A program made the position numbers and the translations under genes. A stretch of DNA of 64,000 bases. It comes from Isoperla grammatica. Lineage: Eukaryota; Arthropoda; Insecta; Plecoptera; Perlodidae. The notes below the pieces were generated by a model. The model saw only the letters and a list, made by a program, of their open reading frames with translations. It ran no database searches and was not told the origin of the DNA. Below, piece by piece: positions 36,177 through 46,825 of this stretch. Location: contig OX246738.1 in the NCBI GenBank assembly GCA_945910005.1, positions 26,464,303-26,528,302 on the forward strand, in the 5' to 3' direction. The stretch's first letter is position 1; each line of letters starts with the position of its first letter.

Positions 36177-36915
36177 TCACGGAGTCATCATGCGTCTAGC
36201 AGCCCAGTAGAGAAACGCCTCCTTTTCAAATCTATCCATGCCCTTCGGCATCTCGTCAATCACTTCTTTAAGTTTAGTGCATATGTGTAGGTGTCGTCTA
36301 TCCTGCACTCCATCCCCACACAATCTGCACATGTCTCCATAATTCCAAACCTGTGGAGATGTTTTGCCAGCAAGTCATGCCCCGTCTCTAGGCGAAACAT
36401 TGCTGTTGTCGTCTTTCTTGTGTATTTTATATTTCTTTTTTTGGTAGCGTAAGCCTCCCAGCTTTTATCCTTTGACTCCTCTTTCCATCTGTCTTTCACT
36501 TCCCTATTGTGGGCTAATTTGAGGTGCGATTTTATTGCTCTGTACGATATGGGTCTTACTGTTTGGTTCTTCTTACTGCCCATCTTTGCCAGGAAGTCGG
36601 CCTTTTCATTGCCATTGATGCCACAGTGGGCAGGCACCCATTGCAAGACTATTGTGTTTCCAGTCTGCATCAACTTAAGAATCTTAAGTTTACACATTTT
36701 AACTTCATAGTCTGCTTCCACTTTGTTTACTATAGCCTCTATAGCTGCCTTAGAGTCTATTAGAATAACCACTTTCCTGTGCTGGTACATTTCCATTTTT
36801 TCCAGAGCTCTATCTATTGCCTTCACTTCCCCATCAAAATTACTTCCATTCCTTCCAGCAGGGACTGAGTCTTCGAACTCCCTGCTGTATATTCCAGCCC
36901 CTGCATTGCCCCTGC
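36177..36915 (-). pseudogene. Second LINE family fragment: RNase H and C-terminal knuckle
   Basis: The minus-strand translation has a ribonuclease H domain: FDGEVKAIDRALE, ILIDSKAAIEAI and VLQWVPAHCGINGNEKADFL. TTAMFRLETGHDLLAKHL and a CADC...H..IC knuckle follow. A frameshift near 36285 separates this from the true end, which reads KLKEVIDEMPKGMDRFEKEA, then FLYWAARRMMTP, to a stop at 36177. No reverse transcriptase remains. It is a different family from the LINE at 28.7-30.8 kb, with which it shares the C-terminal layout. Confidence 0.75.
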
Positions 36916-36934
36916 ATTGTCATGTGACAAAATA

Positions 36935-37039
36935 TTGTGTGCCCAATGACATGAGCAGGCCAGAAAAGGAAGCTGTTTTATATTGGATAGTTAGACAAAA
37001 GAATGGCTGAAAAAGCCATCTTGGCACAAGAAGGAAAAA
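36935..37039 (+). mobile_element. 3' end of the I-like LINE family (plus strand)
   Basis: It encodes only the last residues MSRPEKEAVLYWIVRQKNG and the same 3' UTR (AAGCCATCTTGGCACAAGAA) with a poly(A) tail. It is nearly identical to the 3' end of the element at 28675-30758. It is an extremely 5'-truncated insertion abutting the minus-strand LINE fragment. Confidence 0.85.
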
Positions 37040-38013
37040 AAAAAGATTATTCGTAGAGAATCTTCGTTTACCAGCTAATCTGAGTTTAAAAAGTTGGTGA
37101 AACTTAAGAGAAAGGACTACAGCCAATGTAAAAACTTTGTGAAATTAACGTATTTTGGTCATATCTCAATAATGCGACACTACCCCGAAAAAGTGATTAA
37201 TACTCTAATTTTTAATTTGTAAGAGCTTGGTAGGCCTACCGTATGAAAAAGATTTAGTTGGTTGACCTGAGCGGGCCAGAAAAGGAAGCACATATTCATA
37301 ATCATAGGCCTATAGGTAGGAAGAAAAATGATTGAAGAATCAAACTTTCGGCATAGGATAAAAAAATAAAAAAATATTGCTGTAATTGTTAATTACTGGT
37401 AACTTGTGAATTAATTAAATTGGATTTAGGAGAGAAAGGTTTAGGAGAGAAAGGACTTGATCTTTGCACTCAGACAATTAATGGAAAAGTGTTACGAACG
37501 AGAGATTGACCTGTGTATGGCATTTTTAGATATTGAAAAGGCATATGATAGTGTCAAGAGAGAGAAGGTTTGGAATGCAATGCGAGCGATAGGGGTAAGC
37601 GAAGGCATCATAAAGAGAGTGAAAGAAATGTAGGCCTACTCAATATCTAGAAGTGCCGTAAAGACAAGAAGGGGCCATTTGGAGTGGTTTGACATCAGAA
37701 ATGGATTAAAACAAGGAAACGTTCTGTCCCCACTATTGTTCATTATTGTCATGGATGAAGTAACAAGAAAAGTAGTAGAGAGGATAGGAGAAGAATGCCT
37801 AAAAATAATGTAATTTGCGGATGATCTAGTGGTATGGGGAGAGGATGAAGAGGAGGTTCAATCTCAAGTTGATATATGGAGTGAGGTGGCGGAAGAGGGT
37901 TGGTGTTTGGAAGTGACAAGACTCAGCGAAGTAATGTTAATGACACGGGACATTTCAAAGAACACCCAAATAGTACTAGGAGGACATATTTTAAAACAAG
38001 TTGAGAGTTTTAA

Positions 38014-38722
38014 CCCATCCGCATCAGTTGCCTCATTCGGCTGGCCGCCCCCGGAAACCACGCACTTTTAGCGCGCGCCAAGGTTTACACGAATACGTCT
38101 TCATTGTCACTTTCGTCAATGTCCATACCAATGTCCACATCGCTATCACTGTCACTGATAATAGTAGACCTAGCAGTTTTTCTAGCGGGAACACGCACAT
38201 TCGTATCTCTAGGCATACGCCTACACGCGAGACCTAGGCCTAGGCCTAGGTCTAGTGTCACTGTCATTGTCCATTTCACAATTGCTCTCACTCTCATTTG
38301 AAACTACAATATTTAGTAAGTTTGGGTTGTTGTAAACACCTTCTCCATCACTGTCACTAAAATCAGATCCTAGAACGTCTAAAATCTGTCTAATGTCACT
38401 TTCTTTGCCCCGAAAACAACGACTGCTTCCCGGCCCGAGTCCATCTTGACAAATTTGACAGCTGATCTAAGTTTCGGATCGAGATGAGCGGAGATAAAAT
38501 CGATTTTAAGAACAAACAAAAGCTGACAGAGTTCAAGAAATGCACACTAGAATCGCCACTAGCTTGAGCAAGAGATTGCAGGAATTAGTTCCGATATCGT
38601 ACGCTAGATAGCACCACTATACATGTTCAAAGTGAAGCGCGCGCAAGTGCGTACCAGTCCGCTTCTGGTTACCGTGGCCAGTTTCGTATAAGCGTACCAG
38701 TCCGCTTACCGATGCGGATGGG
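38014..38722 (-). mobile_element. Non-autonomous piggyBac element
   Basis: It is bounded by TTAA on both sides (38010-38013 and 38723-38726) with 12-bp perfect inverted ends CCCATCCGCATC. Removing the element and one TTAA restores the interrupted RT reading frame exactly (VESF to KYVGS), which proves the boundaries. It carries only the acidic N-terminal part of a transposase. Confidence 0.95.
38085..38460 (-). pseudogene. PiggyBac transposase acidic N-terminus, frameshifted
   Basis: On the minus strand the first frame reads IRQILDVLGSDFSDSDG and SNESESNCEMDNDSDTRP, ending in a CCTAGG-repeat region with a frameshift. The next frame gives ISDSDSDVDIGMDIDESDN. Ser/Asp-rich N-termini are typical of piggyBac transposases. 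The catalytic DDD domain is absent, so the element is internally deleted. Confidence 0.65.
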
Positions 38723-39476
38723 TTAAGTATGTGGGGAGTGTGGTAGCAAGGGATGGGAAGATGACACAAGAAATAGGAAGAAGGATGCAGCAGTCTATAG
38801 GGTTGTTTCGGTCCATTAGAGATCTAGTAGTATGGAACAGAGAGGTGCCAAAGAAGTGTAAGCTGGCCATATATCAAACCTACTTTGTCCCAATACTAAC
38901 ATACGCAGCAGAAACTTGGACGGTGACAACACCAGAAGAGAGCCTGGTACAAGCTGCAGACATGAAGTTTTTGAGAAGTATTGTGGGGAAGACTAGATGG
39001 GGCAGGACAAGGAATGACCACATAAGAAATGTAGTTGAGGGGGAAGAGTGGTGGCAGGATAGAAGAAGATGGAGAGGCTTATCTTCAATGCCGAGCCAAC
39101 GCAGAGTTGGACGTGGCAACAGATGATGATGATGAACAATAATAATTATAACTACTGCAAACTAACAAATCTTTTTCATACGGTATTGTCATTGAGCTCT
39201 CTTGAATCCAAAATAAGAGTGTTTGTCACTTTTTCGATATTGTGTGGCGTTATTGAGATATGGCCAAAATATGTTAATTTCGCGGGGTTTTAATATTGGC
39301 GAGTAGTCCTTTCTCTTAAGCTGAAAGTGAACTTTAAAGTTGTGTGGAATTACAATTAAAGCAAATAATAAATTGCATTTAGGCTACTCCCCCAGACTAT
39401 CATTGGCCCATAGGCCTAAATCTTAAAAATTATTTACAAGTTGTATGAATCGACTGTTAACAGAAAACAACCTTAC

Positions 39477-39605
39477 ATTGTCAGTATATCCTTGAGGACT
39501 CTTTCTGTAATCTTGATCAATGCCACCTCCAATTTTGAAACCACATTTTAATACTTCTCGTCCTTCTGGATCTAATCCCGGCTCTTTGTGTAATGTGATA
39601 GGAAT
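39477..39605 (-). CDS. TAX1BP3: TAX1BP3/TIP-1-like PDZ protein, internal exon
   Basis: A 43-codon exon in phase 0 at both ends (acceptor TGTCTCTTTCAG, donor AATGTAAGG). It reads IPITLHKEPGLDPEGREVL then KCGFKIGGGIDQDY. The FxIGGGIDQD segment is the carboxylate-binding region that is nearly invariant in TIP-1 proteins. It joins GIYVTEV of the exon at 34260. The remaining short N-terminal exon (about 15-20 residues by family length) was not found on the minus strand above 39605. It may lie beyond the foldback element or be too short to recognise. Confidence 0.88.
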
Positions 39606-40552
39606 CTGAAAGAGACAATTTATGCTGATTAGTTTTAGAAGAGAATCATAATAGATGCTAAGTAATAAATACAAATACAAATGCACTGTAGGCTAGTAGG
39701 ACTTAAGACATTTTTAAATTTACACATTCTCGCTTGATTTTTAGGTCACTTGAGCCTCCGCTAGGCAAAGATCAAGTAGACCTTGAAATAACTTAGTAAA
39801 TTGAGATGGCAGTGGTTAATTATTTGGGGTATTGACGAAAATAATTTGTAGCGAAGATGATTGGCACCATGTAGCTACAGATACAGATACACGTACAGAT
39901 AATTTGAGACTCGAATTATTCGAGAAGATAATCCACATGTGTAGACTATGCTAATAGCATGTTTTATATCAAATTTGTTTCAAAAATGTTAAATAATTAC
40001 TCTACTCTTGTACATTAATGCATACAGTAGGCCTACAGTTCTCGACCACAAAGGAGCGACAAATCTCTTACAACAAAAGGCAATTATTTAACAAAAGAGC
40101 AACCACTTAAAAGATGTTATTTCCCTGACAGATGGCATTTTTCGATATTGCCAAGTGGATATATGCTTACAGGTGTATCGCTGGACTTTCAACTTTCTTT
40201 CAAATTTACAAAGGGGTAGGACGAGGGACAAAAGAATGTTTTGATGAATAACAGTGATGTGACAACTGTGTACGGGAGGATTGGTAATTTAGAGGTGACA
40301 GACCCACTTATTCAGCACGAGTTATTTGGCATTTGTCGTTCGTTTGCGGTCGAGAACTATAATGTTCAATAATTAGCCTGTACAATATTTTTAAAGAATA
40401 AAATAAAATATTGTGGTTTTAAAATAAAACATGTGAAGATCGACAACAATGAAGTGATGTTTTAACAAGGGAGATCGCTGTACATTCCAAAGACCTTCGA
40501 TAAATTTATTTATAAAATGTGTTGTTTACCAACGTCGTTATAGGCCTTCTTG

Positions 40553-40708
40553 ACCCAAGACTACCTTACAGATACTTTCGTCACAGGCAAGGCATGTGTA
40601 GCCAACCAGCGAACCACCCGAGACAAGCCCGCACAAATACCGATTGCTCATTGGCTACGAGCCTCTCGCCTGTGACAAACTCCATCCGTACGGTAGGCTA
40701 GTCTTGGG
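40553..40708. mobile_element. Palindromic MITE with CCCAAGACTA ends
   Basis: CCCAAGACTACCTTACAGAT (40553) pairs imperfectly with the right end, ending GGCTAGTCTTGGG at 40708. Internal CGTCACAGGC/GCCTGTGAC also pair. The target duplication is unclear. Confidence 0.6.
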
Positions 40709-40982
40709 ACAACTACGGCATTAGTTTCTAATACAAAATATAGTCATTCCACAGTGTTTTGTTTCAGACAAACATTGAATGTGCACCAATCAAAGAACCC
40801 TACACAACAATGATACTATCTAGTATCTAGCAACCAATTGTTTGTGCAGCCTGTGTCGTCACAGCCCTCTTATTCGTTACTAACGCTATTGACGTCGTGA
40901 ACTAGTTCACCATGAAGGTAAATATTTCAAACTGTAAATGCCAATAGAATTGGAACTATGCACTTTACAGACAAAAATTATA

Positions 40983-43900
40983 GGGAGTGGCTATCCTCAC
41001 GGTACGTGAGAATAGCATCAACCGCTACCTTCACGGTACGTGAGGGTAGGCAATATGGCTATCCTCACGGTGGTAAATTAACATGGGACGTGTGGAACTT
41101 GTAATAGACACGGAAATGTTCTTGTATTGTTGTATGTAGCCATTTAAATATGATTAAATTGTTTTGTGTATAATTACAGTGTGTTAATATGTTATTTAAG
41201 TGATTATTTACCTGTTTGTTTAAGATTTATAGTGTTAAATCAATGGAAATCTGTTGGCCTAGTGATGGGCCTAGGCCTATGGGCTACAAGTAGGCCTAGG
41301 CCTACACTATTTCTTACTCTCAAGGCTCAAAACTTCGAAAAATACTGCAAATAATCGTTTTTTTTATTACAATATTGTACCTATTGTTAAATGTCAGTGA
41401 TAAATTGTGACAACTAGTCGTGTTCATGCCTACAAACAAACCTACGTGTAGGCCTAACCCCAAAAATCAATGGCTATTCTCACGTAGGTATGTATCACAG
41501 AAAACGTATTTCTAGTGTTTTTTTGCAGTTTCTAATTACACCAGCATAAATGATGGTTTATTGTTTATTTAACCTACTCTAAACATACGCTGAATATTAT
41601 ATTCTTTCGTTATAGTAGCGTTATCGACGCCTACAAAGTCATCCGGTGCGCCTACATCCAAACCCCCGTGAAACGTCAAATCTGAATGGCTATCCTCACG
41701 TAGGTTTCACAAAAACTTAATTCTAGAGTCTTAATTGCAGTTTTTAATTACTTTTGGCTATGAATTACAGTGAATTGTTTATTTAAGCAACTATATACAC
41801 TAGCAGAATATGTTTAGTTTCATTATTTTGTGATTATCGACGTCTAAAGTGGTCCCGTGCGTGTACGGTACGTGAGGATAGGCACGGAAGCTATTCTCAC
41901 GGTGGTAAAATAACATGGGAAATGCGTTACAGGGGAGTTTGCCTGATTCGGTAATACTTTTTAGTTATTAATTACTCCTGGCAATGAATTATGGTTAATT
42001 GTTTAAAGCAAGTATACACATCATCAGATTATATTTTATTTGATAATATTTAGAATTATCTGCGTTTAAAGTCTATTGAAAGAGCGCGGGACGTTCAAAC
42101 TACTTAACACAAGAAACGTTCATTGGACTACTTTGTTGCAGTTTATAATTACACACCTGACCCTAAATTATTGTTAATTGTTTATTTAAGGTACTCTCGA
42201 CATACGCTGAATATATTTTATTTCGTTATATTAGAGTTATCGACGCCTAAACTGTCATCCGATGCGCCTACATCCAAACCCCCGTGAAACATCAATCTAA
42301 ATGGCTATCCTCACGTAGGTTTCACGACAAATTAATTCTAGAGTCTTAATTGCAGTTTTTAATTACTTTTGGCTATGAATTACAGTGAATTGTTTATGTA
42401 AGCAACTATATACACTAGCAGAATATGTTTAGTTTCATTATTTTGTGATTATCGACGTCTAACGTGGTCCCGTGCGTGTACGGTACGTGACGATAGGCAT
42501 GGAAGCTATTCTCACGGTGGTAAAATAACATGGGAAATGCGTTACAGGGGAGTTTGCCTGATTCGGTAATACTTTTTAGTTATTAATTACTCCTGGCAAT
42601 GAATTATGGTTAATTGTTTATTAAAGCAAGTATACACATCATCAGATTATATTTTATTTGATAATATTTAGTATTATCTGCGTTTAAAGTCTATTGAAAT
42701 AGCGCGGGACGTTCAAACTACTCAATACAAAACACGTTCATTGGACTACTCTGTTGCTGTTTTTAATTACACACCTGACATTAACTTATTGTTATTGTTT
42801 ATTGTTTATTTAAGGTACTCTCGACATACGCTGAATATATTTTATTTGGTTATATTAGAGTTATCGACGGCTAGAAAGCCCTCTGGTGCGCCTACATCCA
42901 AACCCCCGTGAAACATCAAATCTGAATGGCTATCCTCACGTAGGTTTCACGCAAGATTAATTGTAGAGTCTTATTTCTAGTTTTAATTACACTTGTCTAT
43001 GAATTATGGTAAATTGTTTATAAGTGCAACCCAAGCAGAATTAGTTTAGTTACATTATATTTGGTATTATCGACGTCCAAAGTAATCCCGTGGTAGGCGT
43101 GGAAGCTATTCTCACGGTGGTAAAATAACATAAAAATGAAATGCATGGAAGTTTGCCTAACTCAGTAACAATTATAAGTTATTAATTACTCCTGGCAGTG
43201 AATTATGGTTAATTGTTTATTAAATCAACTATACATATCATCAGATTATATTTTATTTGATAATATTTAGTATTATCTGCGTTTTAAGTCTATTGAAATA
43301 GCGCGGGACGTTCAAACTACTCAATACAAAACACGTTCATTGGACTACTCTGTTGCTGTTTTTAATTACACACCTGACATTAACTTATTGTTATTGTTTA
43401 TTGTTTATTTAAGGTACTCTCGACATACGCTGAATATATTTTATTTGGTTATATTAGAGTTATCGACGGCTAGAAAGCCCTCTGGTGCGCCTACATCCAA
43501 ACCCCCGTGAAACATCAAATCTGAATGGCTATCCTCACGTAGGTTTCACGCAAGATTAATTGTAGAGTCTTATTTCTAGTTTTAATTACACTTGTCTATG
43601 AATTATGGTAAATTGTTTATAAGTGCAACCCAAGCAGAATTAGTTTAGTTACATTATATTTGGTATTATCGACGTCCAAAGTAATCCCGTGGTAGGCGTG
43701 GAAGCTATTCTCACGGTGGTAAAATAACATAAAAATGAAATGCATGGAAGTTTGCCTAACTCAGTAACAATTATAAGTTATTAATTACTCCTGGCAGTGA
43801 ATTATGGTTAATTGTTTATTAAATCAACTATACATATCATCAGATTATATTTTATTTGATAATATTTAGTATTATCTGCGTTTTAAGTCTATTGAAATAG

Positions 43901-46025
43901 CGCGGGACGTTCAAACTACCTAATACACGAAACGTTTTCGTTTCAGTTGTCTACTCTGTTGCAGTTTTAAATTGCACTTTAAGTAATTTAATCATGTTAA
44001 ATTACAAATTTAACCTACTCTTGATAGGTGCTAAACATATTGTGTTATATATTAGGGTCATCTATCACTACAATATCATCCCGTGCGGCTAAATCCGAAC
44101 CCCCGTGAAACATGAAATCTAAATTGCTACTCTCAAGTAGGTTTCGCAGCAAATTAATTCTAAAGTGTTAATTGCAGTTTTTAAAAAGCTATAGGCTATA
44201 AATTGCAGTGAATTGTTTATGTAAGCAACTAAATAAACTAGCAGAATATGTTTAGTTTCTTTTTTCTGTTATTATTGACGTCTAAAGTTGTCCCGTATGT
44301 GTACGGTACGTGAGGACAGGCATGGAAGCTATTCTCACGGTGGTAAAATAACATGGGAGATGAAATGCATAGAAGTTTGCCTAATTCAGTAAAAATTCTT
44401 AGTAATTAATTACTCCTGGCAGTGAATTATGGTTAATTGTTTATTCAAGCAACTATGCACATCATCAGATTATATTTTATTTGATAATATTTAGTATTAT
44501 CTGCGTTTAAAGTCTATTGAAATAGCGTGGGACGTTCAAACTACCCAATACAAGAAACGTTCATTGGACTACTCTGTTTCTGTTTTAAACTACACACCTG
44601 AAACTAACTTATTGTTATTGTTTATTGTTTATTTAAGGTACACTAGACATACGCTGAATATATTTTATTGTGTTATATTAGAGTTATCGACGGCTAGAAA
44701 GCCCTCTGGTGCGCCTACATCTAAACCCCCGTGAAACATCAAATCTGAATGGCTATCCTCACGTAGGTTTCACGCAAGATTAATTCTTGTGTCTTATTTT
44801 CAGTTTTAATTACACTTGTCTATGAATTATGGTAAATTGTTTATAAGTGCAACTATATACCCAAGCAAAATAAGTTTAGTTACATTATATTTGGTATTAT
44901 CGACGTCCAAAGTAATCCCGTGCGTGTACGGTACGTGAGGGCAGGCATGATAGCTATTCTCACGGTGGTAAAATAACATGGGAGATGAAATGCATGGAAG
45001 TTTTCCTAATTGGGTAATACTTCCTAGTTATTTATTACTCCTGGCAGTTAATTATGGTAAATTCCTTATTAAAGCAACTATATACAACACCAGAATATAT
45101 TTTATTTTATAATGTTTAGTATTATCTACGCCTCAATTCTATTGAAATAGCGCGGGACGTTGAAACTACTCAATAGAAGAAACGTGTATTCTACTACGCT
45201 GTTGCACACCTGACGTTGAGTAGTGGTTAGTAACAGATTTAACCTACTCTAGACAAACGCTAAACATATGTTATTAGATTTGGGATATCTACCCCTACAA
45301 TATCAGCCGGTGCGCCTAAATCCAAATCACGTGAAATGATATCTAAATGGCTATCCTCACCTAGATTTCACGGATAATTAATTCTAGAGTCTTATTTGTA
45401 GTTTTTTGTTACACCTGGCTATAATTTATAATATTTTATTGGATTATGCCTGCAAATGTTTTTAATTTAGTTTCGAGCAATTGAGTAGTATTGAGTGTAT
45501 ATAACTGAATTTTTAATTGTATTACGTTAGTTATCAAGGGCATCAAGTAGGAGTACGGTATAAAATGCACCGTTGCACGTTATAAACATGTATGTACTAA
45601 CTACTGTAAAGAAACCCTAATAAATACATACATTTTAGGGTTATCTACACCTAGAATATTATCCTATATACCCAAACTTCCGTAAATTCCGAATTCTAAA
45701 ATGCACATGTACACAAATTCATTATTCTCACGTACCTTTCAAGGAAAATTAGTTCTAGAGTCTGTGTTACATTTTTTATTTGCACCCGGCAGTGAATTCT
45801 GGTATATTATATATTTATGCTGTTCTCTACATATGCACAATATATTTTATTTTATGAAAGTTAGTATTATCTGGGGCTAAAGACTTGGAAAAAGCGCGGG
45901 AATTTCAAACTACTCCATACAAGTAAAAGTTTCAGTGGAGTACCATTTCCTGCAGTATTTAACTACACCGTTCAAGAGAATTATTGTTAATTGTTTATTA
46001 AAACTGCAATATACATAAGCAATAT
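40983..46025 (+). repeat. Left arm of the foldback element, about 7-8 tandem units
   Basis: GGCTATCCTCACGTAGG (or a variant) recurs near 41690, 42303, 42928, 43527, 44125, 44752 and 45350, a period of 598-627 bp. A second motif, AGCTATTCTCACGGTGG, alternates with it near 41889, 42506, 43108, 43707, 44329 and 44954. Two consecutive units (from about 42700 and 43300) look essentially identical over 599 bp, indicating a recent expansion. The outermost about 700 bp (to about 41690) is more unique. Confidence 0.85.
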
Positions 46026-46825
46026 ATGTTTTACTAAGCGAGCGGTGCGAGCGTCTCCATTAGACTTTTATGGCACTTCTGTTTTATTTTGTTTTTTCAC
46101 AAAGAGCTTTTTCCTAGTAAGATTATATTTGGCATTACCGACGTCTAAACTGACTCCGTGCGTGTACGGTACTTGAGGGGAGACATGGTGGCTGAAATGT
46201 CTACAGTAGGTGAAAATACCATACTTTTTTGCGGAAAACGGAAAGATCGATCAAGTTGAAATTTTGACCATTCATAAGTCTTGAGGTGGATTGAATGCCA
46301 CTCGTTTTGTGGTACAATCGTTTACAAAGTTACAATGCAGTTACTAGAAAATATTTTTCCGAAACAAACTGGGTGCAAAATGTGATCATCCGGTTCGAAT
46401 ATACTAATATCAACGTGATCAGATTAGAATTGTCTGTACAAATTACATTTGTATTGCTAAATTGAAGTGACGTAAGTAAGTATGACAACGAAAAATCCAA
46501 GCTATGATTTATATGGGCAATCAATCTTTTATGGAACAGTGACAGGAAGTATAATAACCATCACAATAAAATCACTAATCTTTTCAAATTTTTGTTTTAG
46601 TAGTAATTGTTGATTGTTGTTTTTTAAACAAATATGAAAGTTAAAATATTAATGATGATGAAAGTGCTTTCAATACACCGGCGCTAGAGCAACAAGATCT
46701 TTTGCGACACTTTTATCTTTATTTTTTATATCGAATAATAAAGACAGCTTTGAAACGTTTTCACCTCAAATTTCGAGAACATGGACGCGCTCGCTTACCA
46801 ACGTGTCAAACAGAGCGTTTTCCTA
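46026..46825. repeat. Asymmetric core of the foldback: AAGCGAGCG repeat, copy B
   Basis: It begins AAGCGAGCGGTGCGAGCG and GTCTCCATTAGAC, and is colinear with 35040-35775. An inverted echo of the start (CGCTCGCTT near 46789) suggests element ends. No coding capacity is recognisable, so it does not supply a transposase. Confidence 0.6.

Larger units (their letters stand above)
37425..39125 (+). pseudogene. RTE-like reverse transcriptase fragment, split by piggyBac
   Basis: The translation gives DLIFALRQLMEKCYEREIDL, MAFLDIEKAYDSV, a stop at about 37632, IRNGLKQGNVLSPLLFIIVM, another stop before FADDLVVWGED, then LKQVESF. After the 709-bp insertion (plus one TTAA) is removed, the frame continues KYVGSVVARDGKMTQEIGRR and then AIYQTYFVPILTYAAETWTV. 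These match RT motifs of the RTE group. The 5' end with its endonuclease is missing, and the 3' end has an ATG-triplet tail (ATGATGATGATGA near 39124). It is dead through two stops and the insertion. Confidence 0.8.
37083..39330. mobile_element. TIR element containing an RTE-like LINE
   Basis: About 170 bp at 37083-37255 is mirrored at 39165-39330 (for example CTTAAGAGAAAGGACTA and its complement, ATTTTGGTCATATCTCAATA, and CCGTATGAAAAAGATTT). Both outer ends carry TTTAAA, suggesting a TTAA-type target. Between the arms lies an RTE-like fragment split by a piggyBac element. Confidence 0.65.
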
